Shown: positions 42,220-51,406 of the stretch, in pieces
Layout: every line of letters begins with the position of its first letter
Position numbering within the stretch: position 1 is the stretch's first letter
Assembly (NCBI GenBank): GCA_905221605.1
Contig: CAJNDS010001480.1
Span: 397,001-461,000 of the forward strand
DNA length: 64,000 nucleotides
Direction of reading: 5' to 3'
Source: Symbiodinium natans
Taxonomy: Eukaryota > Sar > Dinophyceae > Suessiales > Symbiodiniaceae
The notes under the pieces: generated by a model
Databases searched by the model: none
Told to the model about the DNA's origin: nothing
What the model saw: only the letters and a program-made list of their open reading frames with translations
Made by a program: the position numbers and the translations under genes

Positions 42220-42650
42220 GTTGGGGTTTGGGGTTTGGGGTTTAGGGTTTAGGGTTTAGGGTTTAGGGTTTAGGGTTTAGGGTTTAGGGTTTAGGGTTTA
42301 GGGTTTAGGGTTCGGGTATACACGGTTTATAGGGTTTTTTGGTTTTTTTAGGGTTTGTTAGGGTTTGTTAGGGTTTATAAAGGTTTCATAGCGTTTGTTC
42401 GGGTTTTATAGGGTTTATGGGGTTTATAGGGGTTGGGGTTCAGGGTTTGGTCGAGTGTAGAGGGTTCCCGCACTATGCTTTCTGTAGCTGTGCACGTGGG
42501 AATTCGCGAACTTACTTGTCGCACTTGTAACCCAATCTGAGGTGCTTGCCCTTCGACCTAAACCCCAAAGCCTAAACCCTAAACCCTAGACTAAACCCTA
42601 AACCTGAAACCCTACACTAAGTCTTAAAACGCCCAGACTTGTGCACGCAG

Positions 42651-42706
42651 GCATTCCAAGCAGAGATGGACGAGTGGAGGCGGCGTAGCGCGGGTCCCGG
42701 AATGGG
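42651..42706 (+). CDS. putative exon, unknown gene
   Basis: After TTGTGCACGCAG it reads AFQAEMDEWRRRSAGPGM, with donor GG|GTTGTG. Confidence 0.5.
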
Positions 42707-43048
42707 GTTGTGTGATAAACCTTAAACCCTAAACCTGAAACCCTTTAGGGTTTAGGGTTTAGGGTTTAGGGTTTAGGGTTCAGGGTTTAGGGTTTAGGGT
42801 TTAGGGTTTAGGGTTTAGGGTGCGGCTTGCTTGGCTTCCGTTGGAGGTTCCTAGGGCCCTTACCTCCCCTGAACCCTAAAAATGAAACCTTAGACCCCCT
42901 AGGGCTCTAGAGCCTGCTCTTCGGTTCCAGGGTTTAGGGTTTAGGGTTTAGGGTTTTAGGGTTTAGGGTTTAGGGAGCTTTCGCTTTGGGTACATGCCTG
43001 GGTAATTTTCATTCAGTATACCATCAGGCCGACGCAACTAACGTGCAG

Positions 43049-43239
43049 TGCAACTAGCCTCTCAGAGCATTTGGGAGATGGTATCCTGCTGCGTAATGAG
43101 AGTCAGACACTTCAACACCTGCCTGCCCGACTCAGACGGCGTGCCGGGAGATGCGAAAGTCTTCAGCATCACAGGAGCCCGTATTCTTAGAGGGGCAGAG
43201 ATCATCCTGCGTTGTTATCCTGCACTGTTTCGAACGCCA
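43049..43239 (+). CDS. putative large exon, unknown gene
   Basis: After ACTAACGTGCAG it reads QLASQSIWEMVSCCVMRVRH, FNTCLPDSDGVPGDAKVFSI, then TGARILRGAEIILRCYPALF and RTP. The donor appears to be GC inside GCCCTAAACCC, so a C-rich heptad array starts at the splice site. Phase joins 44759. A second frame (SLSEHLGDGILLRN) is open for part of the length. Unlike most exons here, it has G-rich repeats upstream and C-rich repeats downstream. Confidence 0.55.
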
Positions 43240-44758
43240 GCCCTAAACCCTAAACCCTAAACCCTAACCCCCAAGCCCCAAACCCTAAACCCTAAACCCT
43301 AAACTGTTTCGCTGAACTTCTGCGTCTTCGGTTGAAAAGCGAAGTGATCAGCTTCCGCAAAATGAAGGGCCCAGGTCATTCTTCTCAAGTTCTACATGCT
43401 TAGGCGCTATCGGGTTTAGTAAGGATACATTCGGAGCGCCGCATAAGGTATATCCGAACGTGAGGTCAACGAAAGCAAAGGATCCGTGTGGGTAGCTCTT
43501 TAAATGAGGCTCCCTGGGGATACCTTTTATTTGGTGCCGCCTTGTTCTGGGTACCCAAAAATAGGCACCCTAATTTAGGAAACTGCCCATGTACCGATGG
43601 AGTAGATATTGGAGATACTTTGGAGCGCCCTCCAAAACTGCAAAATCCTCAAAATCCCAAGCCCTAAAGCGCTCAACACAACAACCTTATTCCCCCCCCC
43701 CTCCCCCCTGCCCCTTCTAAACCCTAATGCTCGTGAGCCACTGGCCTCTTAAATCTCACAAACCCAAAGCAACCAAAAAGCGTTCCCCATGAAAGTGCCT
43801 GGGCTGCTGTTGGCTGCTTCCTAGGTAGGATAAGGGAGACCCTTGAGAGGGAGCCCTTCTTAACCCTCTTCTGGCTCTTTAAACAGGGTTTAGGGCTTAG
43901 GGTTTAGGGTTTAGGGTTTAGGGTTTAGGGTTTAGGGACCTGATTCAGAGGGTCTATATCCGCAAGGGTCCCCCGAATCAATCCCCTACTGGTGGAGCCG
44001 CGAGCCTGACGGCCTTCAAACTTACTGGCTCCTATATTTGGGTTTAGGGTTTGGGGATTAGGGTTCCTGGTAACCCTAAACCCTAACCCCAAACCCTAAA
44101 CCCTAAGTTTTAGGGTTTTAGGGCGTAGAGTTTAGGACCAGGACACGGAGAAGGCCTAGAGTTCCCTCATCAGCCTCTCTAAACCAAAACGGCTACCCTT
44201 TTTTGTTCCTAGGTTCCTCTTGTGTCTAGTATAGGGAGCCCCAGCGAGGGGTTCGTAGGGGTTTAGGGTTTAGGGTTTAGGGTTTAGGGTTTAGGGTTTA
44301 GGGTTTAGGGTTTAGGGTTTAGGGTTTAGGGTTTAGGGTTTAGGGTTTAGGGCCTTTGGGTCTGAAGGGTCTTGAGATGTCTTGAGTGTCTTAAGTCGGA
44401 GATGTCTGGGCCCCACACGTTCAATGTTTGGGTCTACGGTCTACAGGGTGGGGCCCCCTAGTTATAAGTAGAGTTATAAGGGCCCTAAATTGGGTTATAA
44501 GGACCCTAAGTTAGGTTAGAAGTCCCTTAACTACAGTTAGTATAGTAAGGGGGCCCCACCCTGTAGGGTTTGGACCCTAAATCCTCATACCTTCACCCGG
44601 GTTGACCTACCTTGAAAACCCCCTGAACCAACAATGCCTTGAAGTGTCCGAAGTTTCCCTACTTGCAAGAACAACTCTAAATTCCTCTTTGGTTTTCCCG
44701 GGCCTAAACCCTAAACCCTAAACCCTAAACCCTAAAGCCTAAAGCCTAAAGGTTTCAG
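43240..44758. other. intron-like stretch with arrays and a family A element
   Basis: It holds CCCTAAA at 43243-43300, unique sequence at 43305-43870, G-rich heptads at 43885-43940 and 44260-44352, a family A element at 44442-44565, and C-rich heptads at 44703-44740 before the next acceptor. No exon is supported. Confidence 0.5.
44442..44565 (+). mobile_element. MITE-like element, family A copy 2
   Basis: Nearly identical to 61-184, including the TA flanks and terminal CAGGGTGGGGCCCCC inverted repeats. Confidence 0.9.
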
Positions 44759-44820
44759 TCATCTGGGACCAGGGCATGCCCCTGGGTGGAGGAGCTTTTC
44801 CTGGTGTTCGCAAAGCGCTG
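44759..44820 (+). CDS. putative exon, unknown gene
   Basis: After AAGGTTTCAG it reads SSGTRACPWVEELFLVFAKR, with donor TG|GTAGCC. A phase-0 join from 43049-43239 is consistent. Confidence 0.55.
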
Positions 44821-45142
44821 GTAGCCAGAGGCACATGGGCTTTAGGGTTTAGGGTTCAGGGTTTAGGGTTTTAGGGACAGGGGTGAGGTCGGAGGCTTGT
44901 CTGGCCCACCAGTTCTTGGTAGGGAATGAGGCAGTTAGAATTCCTTCATTCCCCTACTCAGAACAAGAATCGGCATGTATAGATCTCTGCGCCTCTTCTT
45001 CACTCGGGCCACTCTTCCTGCTTCCTCTGAAACGTATACCGTTGAGGCCAGGGTTTAGGGTGTTAGGGTAAGGATTTTGGGCCCCAGCCCTAAATCCTAA
45101 ACTCCAATAGACTGGGAACAGCTGGCTCCATCCCCCTGCCAG

Positions 45143-45193
45143 GCTGGCATGAGAATGAAGATCGGCAAAGTCCATGCTGGGACAGCGCAGCGG
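45143..45193 (+). CDS. possible exon, unknown gene
   Basis: After CCCCCTGCCAG it reads AGMRMKIGKVHAGTAQR and runs into a poly-G tract (45192-45210), so the donor cannot be seen. Confidence 0.35.
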
Positions 45194-45474
45194 GGGGGGG
45201 GGGGGGGGGGGTTGTGAACGGTTGTGGCTTCGGGTTCGGCAGCTTCGGATAACCCTAAGCTCTGAAGCCTATAAACCCTTAACAGGGTCGGGGCGGGGGG
45301 GGGGGGGTATTTGCCGCTGCATCGACACTCCAGTTTGCCATGTATCCAGGAAAAGGATGACTTTGATCACTTCCGTCAACCCTATCCCCGCCTAAACCCT
45401 TAATTAACCCTAAACCCTGAATACTAAACCCGATACTTCTAATTAACCCTAACCCGAAACCCGAACCCCGAAAC

Positions 45475-45740
45475 CCGAAACCCTAAACCCTAAACCCCAA
45501 ACCCCAAACCCCAAACCCCAAACCCCAAACCCCAAACCCTAAACCCTAAACCCTAAACCCTAAACCCTAAACCCTAAACCCTAAACCCTTTCCCTAAGCC
45601 CTAAACCCGAAACCCTATCCCTAAACCCTATACTTCTAACCCTAAACCCGAAACCCTTTATAAACCCTATCCCTAAACCCTAAACCCTAAACCCTAAACC
45701 CTAAACCCTAAACCCTAAACCCTAAACCCTAAACCCTAAA
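45475..45740. repeat. CCCCAAA and CCCTAAA arrays
   Basis: Heptad arrays upstream of the exon at 45751 include a short CCCCAAA block (about 45495-45535). Confidence 0.95.
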
Positions 45741-45750
45741 TCCGAAGCAG

Positions 45751-45818
45751 GACCTCCGCTACGCCCTCTGGCAGCGGGACCTGGGGGAGATGAACGACTT
45801 GGACGACTGCCAGGACGG
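45751..45818 (+). CDS. putative exon, probably of the TTLL-like gene
   Basis: After TCCGAAGCAG it reads DLRYALWQRDLGEMNDLDDC then QD, with donor GG|GTTCAG. Its phase matches the exon at 46905. Confidence 0.55.
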
Positions 45819-45835
45819 GTTCAGGGTTTAGGGTT

Positions 45836-45959
45836 TACAGGGTGGGGCCCCCTAGTTATAAGTAGAGTTATAAGGGCCCTAAATTGGGTTATAAGGGCCC
45901 TAAGTTAGGTTATAAGTCCCTTAACTACAGTTAGTATAGTAAGGGGGCCCCACCCTGTA
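45836..45959 (+). mobile_element. MITE-like element, family A copy 3, inserted in a heptad array
   Basis: The terminal repeats are flanked by TA. Removing the element and one TA restores a continuous TTTAGGG array, so it inserted into pre-existing heptads. Confidence 0.9.
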
Positions 45960-46542
45960 GGGTTTAGGGTTTAGGGTTTAGGGTTTAGGGTTTAGGGTTG
46001 CCCATACGTGGGGAAACCCTTTTATGCCCCTGATATACCCCTTACAACCCAAGGGCCCATACTTTAGAACCCTTAACAAAATGTAAGGGGGACCATACTA
46101 AGGTAACTACCCCATTACTGTCTGCGTGAGTGTGAGTTACTTTGGTAGTCAAGCCTTTTAGCACTGGAGCGCCAGTGGTCCCTGAAGGTTGTGTATCTGC
46201 TTGTTCTGGGCTTTCTTGGGGTTTTGTGTCCTGCAGCCCTTGCGGCGTAAGTTTCAGCGACTGATTCTTTTCTGTCTTCTATAGGAGAAGGTTTTCCAGG
46301 GTTCTGGATCCCAAAACGTACAACACTACGTAGGCAGAAGCAACGACAATCAAAAGATGTTCCCTCGCCATGAATGGGAAAACCTGGGGGAACAAGAGCC
46401 TTAAATCAGTGATGACCATGGTTTATATTTATGTTTCTGGTGGGTGTGAAAAAAGTCTAAATGTGGCTCCTTATACCTGCTGGTGAGCGCCTATATGGGC
46501 TCATCTTGCAGAGACTCGTCCAAAATCCCTACCTCATAACCG

Positions 46543-46561
46543 CCCCCCCCCCCCCCCCCCC
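46543..46561. repeat. poly-C tract
   Basis: A long C run followed by GAAAAAGAAAG. Two more C runs follow at 46675-46685 and 46730-46745, each followed within a few bases by A-rich or unique sequence. Confidence 0.9.
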
Positions 46562-46904
46562 GAAAAAGAAAGAAGATGCATGCTTCTAAGCTGTGTTGCT
46601 ACAACACTTAGGATTTCCCAGGTAATCAGCCTGTCTAAAAATCTTTCCTCAAAATAGGGGCAGCCCCTTGCAACCCCCCCCCCCCTCCTCTAAAAAAAAT
46701 CAAAGAAACATGATACCCTCCATCAGGACCCCCCCCCCCCCCCCCAGCTCTCCTATAACGTTGGTCATGACCAAAATTCCACCTGGACGTCTTGAGCTGG
46801 GCCATGTTGAGGGTCTCAGAGTCTCAGGGCAAAAGTGGGGTCGGTTTAGGGCTTAGGGCTTAGGGCTTAGGATTTGGGCTTAGGGCTTAGGGCTTAGGGC
46901 TCAG

Positions 46905-49900
46905 CACGAATGGCAGGTGGAAGCCCTTCAATGCGGATTCCTCCAGCGAAAGATCTACGTTGGTCCTGGTGCCACAGGCCCAACCGCAGACGGACGAGAA
47001 GCAGACGGACGAGAAGCAGCAGTCGCGATGGCAGCAGGCGCTGCAGGAAATTCAGGAGATCCCCACATCATTCGGCCAGACTTGGTATCTGGAAGCTGAC
47101 AAAAACCCGAAGAAGAGAAAGGCCACCATGACCATTCCACAGATCACAGCACGCTCGAAAGTGCTCGTTCGGACAGCCGGCTGCACCTTCAAGCTTGGGC
47201 CCAACGAGCTGTGCGAGTGCTTTGGGTGGGGCAGTGAGATCAGCGTGGTCTTAGGGCTTAGGCTTCTTGGATACTGACTTTCTCCTGGCAGGTCGTCAAC
47301 TACTTTGCGCGAAATGCAGAGCTGACCTCGAAGGTGCGCAGGGGCGTTGAGCTTGTTGCTATGGGACTTAAGGTCCTAAACCCTAAACCCTAAACCCTAA
47401 ACCCTAAACCCTAAACCCTAAACCCTAAACCCCTAGACCCCTAAACCCCTAAACCCCTAAACCCCTAAACCCTAAACCCTAAACCCTAAACCCTAAACCC
47501 TAAACCCTAACCCTAAACCCTAAACCCTACCCCTAAACCCATAAACCCCTAAACCCCTAAACCCCTAAACCCCTAAACCCCTAAACCCCTAAACCCCTAA
47601 ACCCCTAAACCCCTAAACCCCTAAACCCCTAAACCCCTAAACCCCTAAACCCCTAAACCCCTAAACCCCTAAACCCCTAAACCCTAAACCCCTAAACCCC
47701 TAAACCCCAAACCCTCAAACCAATAACCCCTAAACCCTAAACCCTCTCCAGTCTCGACAGGTCGGCCTCTGCAACAGCTTGTACAACTGCTGCACGCTGG
47801 ACCGAGTCGCCATCTTGGCATTTCAGTGTCCAGGGTTTAGGGTTTAGGGTTTGGATTTTTAGGGTTTCGGGTTTAGGGTTTAATTAGGGTCGAGGGGATC
47901 GTGTCTTTGGGCGGGGTTTGGCATTTAGGGGCGATCTGGGTGGTTTGTTTCTGGTACAAGCAGCACTGTGCGAAATGTGTAGGGGTGAAGATATTGGGAG
48001 GGTAGTTGGGCTTTGGAGTTTAAAGGGTAGGGTGCTGAGCTGCAGTGCTCGGGCTGTAGACAAGTCTGCGAATGTCAAAAACCCTAAGCCCTAAACCCTA
48101 AACCCTAAACCCTAAACCCTAAACCCTAAACCCTAAACCCTAAAGCCTCATCTTGCCGCCGAACCCTAAACCCCAGACCTTGCCCTTAGCCTGGCACTTC
48201 GCTCTGCGACGGGGAAGGTCCGCAAGAGTTACCTTGGGGACCAAATGAACCCTAAAACTGGGGCCCTTTACCCTCTACTACTATAATTCCTATTAAGGTA
48301 TATGAACCATAAACCCTTTTAAGGTTCATTTAGTCCTTAAGGTAAGGAACCCGAAGCCCCGAAAGCCGAAACACTAAACCCTCAGCTGATGCCCTAGTAG
48401 GGACCGGGCTTGGTTTTCTCTCCTCCGACCTGCCTTGTGGTGTTGATGGGTGTAGAATTTAGGGCTTAGGGTTTGGGGTTTAGGTTTGCGGTCTAGGGTT
48501 TAGGGTTTGGGGCTGAGGGCTTAGGGTTTCGGATTTTGGGGGGGCTAGGAGCCTTCAATTTAAGCACTGAGCCAAATACGTCGTTAGTGTGAGGTCGACG
48601 TGAACTCCTTCTATCCGCGCTGCTACGACTTGACCACACCGGCTCAGGCGCAGACGGAGCAGTCGCACATTGATCTTTTTTTTTGTGTGCTGGGGGTTCG
48701 CTCATTCAGTGTTCTGCCTTTGGGGCTTTGTCTTCATATTAGGCCTAAGCCCGCAGCCCGAAACCCTAACACCTCAACCCCAAACCTCACCAAAAAGGGA
48801 CATGAAGCAGGGCTCATATTACTGTTATTCGTGAGTGTATATAAGGTTCCTTTTTAATATTGGTGATGACATAGCGGGTGTCCTTTTGGGGGTACAAGAA
48901 ATATATACCCTACTTCACATCATTTAGGGCAGCTGCCCTTGGAAAACCCTAAACCCTAAACCCTAGACCCTAAACCCGAAACCCTAAACCCTAAACCCTA
49001 AACCCTAAACCCTAAACCCTAAACCCTAAACCCTAAACCCTAAAGAGCAAAGCCCGGATGTTGGACTCCGAGCTTCCCCGACGTCGCAGAATTTGTGGGG
49101 TCAGGGCTTGAGATTTCTAGGGCTCAGGGTTTGGGGTTTCTAGGGCTCAGGGTTTGGGGTTTCTAGGGTTCAGGGTCTGGGGTTTCTAGGGGTTAAGGGT
49201 TTGGGGTTTCTGGGGTTAAGGGTTTGGGGGTTCTAGGGTTTAGGCTTCTAGGGTGTCTAGGGTTTCTAGGGTTTCTAGAGTATCTAGGGTGCAGGGTTTG
49301 GGGTTTCCAGGGTTCAGGGTTTGGGGTTTTGGGCTCAGGGTTTGGGGTTTCTAGGGCTCGGGGTTTCGGATTTCTAGGGTTTAGGGTTTGGGGTTTCTAG
49401 TGTTTAGGGTTTGGGGTTTCGAGGGCTTAGGGTTTGGGGTTTCTAGGGTTTCCAGGGCTTCGGGTTTGTGTTTGGGGTTTGGGGATTAGGGTTTAGGGTT
49501 TAGGGCTTCACCGACATGCCCTTAAAGGGTCCATGTAACCATGTAGGACATACCTGGCCCCTCCAAGGGAATCTACATAGTAACTGCTGCGTGACCTGCA
49601 TGTTCCATGCGCAGGTGGCTTGTCAGTCCGACTAAATCTTGGGATGTTCCCCCTTATACCAACAGCCCTTTGTAGGTATTATAGTACCCCCTATTATCAC
49701 CCCTATAAAGGACTGTTAGCATAAGGGGGAACATCCCAGCCTAAACCCGCGAACCCAACTTGGTTCGCGTGTGAGATGCGGCGCTGTCATGACTTTTGGA
49801 CACGTCGGGGCTCACAGGGTCTCACTGCTTCGGGTCTGCACTGGCAAAATTTGTCTAATTATATATATATATATATAAGACTATACATATGGAGAGAGAG

Positions 49901-50001
49901 AGAGTTAGAGAGAGAGATGAGTGAGTGTGTGTGAGGCGGAGCACTTCGTAGAGGACTTTAAGCTGACCACGCCCAGAGCTCAGCGCATCACAGGGACAGG
50001 G
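46905..50001 (+). CDS. tubulin tyrosine ligase-like (TTLL3/8-type) segment, five exons
   Basis: Proposed exons: 46905-47244, 47292-47333, 47761-47805, 48594-48647, 49936-50001, all in phase. The joined reading contains SEISVVNYFARNAELTSKVG, LCNSLYNCCTLD, NSFYPRCYDLTTPAQ and AEHFVEDFKLTTPRAQR. Tubulin glycylases of the TTLL3/TTLL8 group share, in the same order, an 'xNHF...TTK-x-GL' segment, 'FFPRCY-L' and 'AFIEDF-LT', just upstream of the ATP-grasp domain, so the family call is fairly secure. The role would be amino-acid ligation to axonemal tubulin. The ATP-grasp domain itself is not found: the next coding sequence, 800 bases on, belongs to another family. The gene may be broken, or its remaining exons missed. 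Splice sites include GT and GC (CAG|GCGCAG) donors with short matching words at both intron ends. The large first exon is Gln/Glu-rich. Confidence 0.65.
47378..47740. repeat. CCCTAAA and CCCCTAAA array
   Basis: About 360 bases. It starts as heptads and changes to the octamer CCCCTAAA. It lies inside an intron of the TTLL-like gene. Confidence 0.95.
48245..48345. mobile_element. inverted-repeat element, family E
   Basis: AAATGAACCCTAAAA at the left and TTTTAAGGTTCATTT at the right, with CTACTATAATTCC and AAGGTATATGAACC in the core. A second copy lies at 51300-51362. Confidence 0.55.
48812..48912. repeat. dispersed repeat family H, copy 2
   Basis: Shares the ordered words described for 27179-27296. 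Confidence 0.7.
49090..49510. repeat. degenerate G-rich repeat with TTTCTAGGG unit
   Basis: A longer unit, roughly GGTTTGGGGTTTCTAGGG, is repeated about 15 times with variation. This is a higher-order derivative of the heptad. Confidence 0.85.
49639..49737. mobile_element. inverted-repeat element, family B
   Basis: TTGGGATGTTCCCCCTTATA at the left; CATAAGGGGGAACATCCC at the right; core GGTATTATAGTACCCCC. Confidence 0.85.
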
Positions 50002-50483
50002 GTCGAAGGGACTTTCGGGCTTACGGGTCAGGGTTTAGGGTTTTGGGTTTTGGGTTTAGGGTTTAGGGTTTTGGGTTTAGGGAGGCCAGAACCCCCGAAA
50101 CCCTAAACCATTAACCCGAAAGTTCACCCCTGAATTCCCACCTGTATCCCCTTTTTAAGGACGAGCTGGCATGCTTCTGGGTCACTCCGGGTAAACGCTC
50201 GAACCATTCACAGCTGTTCTTTCGTGAACACAAGCTTTTGTTGAGGTTTTTCGAGTTTTCCGATTTGGATAGAGCACTAGAGTAACCGAAGCAACCAGAA
50301 CAGTCCCCGAGAGGAAGTACATTGGAGCCTCATGCACTCCTAAGACCACGACGCCCCGCACCCCCCCCCCCCCCCCCCAAAAAAAAAGCATGTGTATATA
50401 TATATATATATGAAAAATAAAAGATAAATATATAAAATAGATAAATAAATACCCCTAAGCTAAGGTGTGGTGAATGAGGAAAT

Positions 50484-50580
50484 TTGGGATGTTCCCCCTG
50501 ATGCTAAAAGTCCTTAGTAGGTATGATAGTACCCCAAGTATAATCCCTATGATTGTTAGTATAAGGGAGGGACATCCCAA
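50484..50580. mobile_element. inverted-repeat element, family B
   Basis: TTGGGATGTTCCCCCTGATG at the left; TAGTATAAGGGAGGGACATC at the right. Located in the interval between the TTLL-like segment and the transglutaminase-like gene. Confidence 0.8.
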
Positions 50581-50791
50581 GAGGAAGCTTTCATGCTGGC
50601 TCGGGCCTCTTATACACTGCAAAGCGCGAAGAAACGGTTCTACACAACTCAAGGAACACATCTTTCCTTCTCCAGCATACTAGGGTTTAGGGTTTAGGGT
50701 TTAGGGTTTAGGGTTTAGGGTTTAGGGTTTAGGGTTTAGGGTTTAGGGTTTAGGGTTTAGGGAAGCTCCAAGGTTCATCCTAAACCAAGCC

Positions 50792-51373
50792 ATGAGTTCA
50801 TCTTGGCTTGCGCGGAAAGCAGCTGAGCTCACCCACACCTGCGCCAACGACATCGAGAAAGCTGTCGCAGTGCATGATTCTTGGTAGCCCTTGAGAGTTT
50901 AGGGTTTAGGGTTTAGGGTTTAGGGTTTAGGGTTTAGGGTTTAGGGTTTAGGGTTTAGGGTGTAGGGACATTTGGGATGTTCCCCCTTATACTAACAGTC
51001 CTTAATAGGGGTTCTAATAGGGGGGGGTACTATACTCCCCATGATTCTTGGCAGCCCAGTGGTACCCTTTACCATTCTTTTCGGTTATGGGCTCCCTTAT
51101 ACAGTAGCCAACCCCAAAAAGGGTGCCCTTATTATGCTACGGCTCCTGGGCTGCCAAGGATTTCGTTAGCTCCATTCCTTTCGGCTTCACGCCCTGCTTT
51201 GATGCCGCGACACCTGCGGAGACGGTGGAGTTCAATCGCGGCCACTGCAACCCCAAGGGCCGCCTTTTCGTGGGGCTCTGCAGGGAAGCTTGTGCTTGAG
51301 GAAATGAACCCTAAAAGGGTTTATGGTCCATATACCTTAAGAGGGAGTAGAATCGCCTTGGGTATATGACCCG

Positions 51374-51406
<33 letters not shown>

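Noticed and set aside
46910-47140. Arg-rich and Gly/Ala-rich ORFs overlapping the TTLL-like exon, and a minus-strand ORF
   Set aside because: The frame that continues in phase into the next TTLL-like exon, with higher third-position GC, is preferred.
50977-51369. 130-codon plus-strand ORF
   Set aside because: Shadow frame over a family B half element, a family D hairpin and exon 2 of the transglutaminase-like gene, which is read in another frame.
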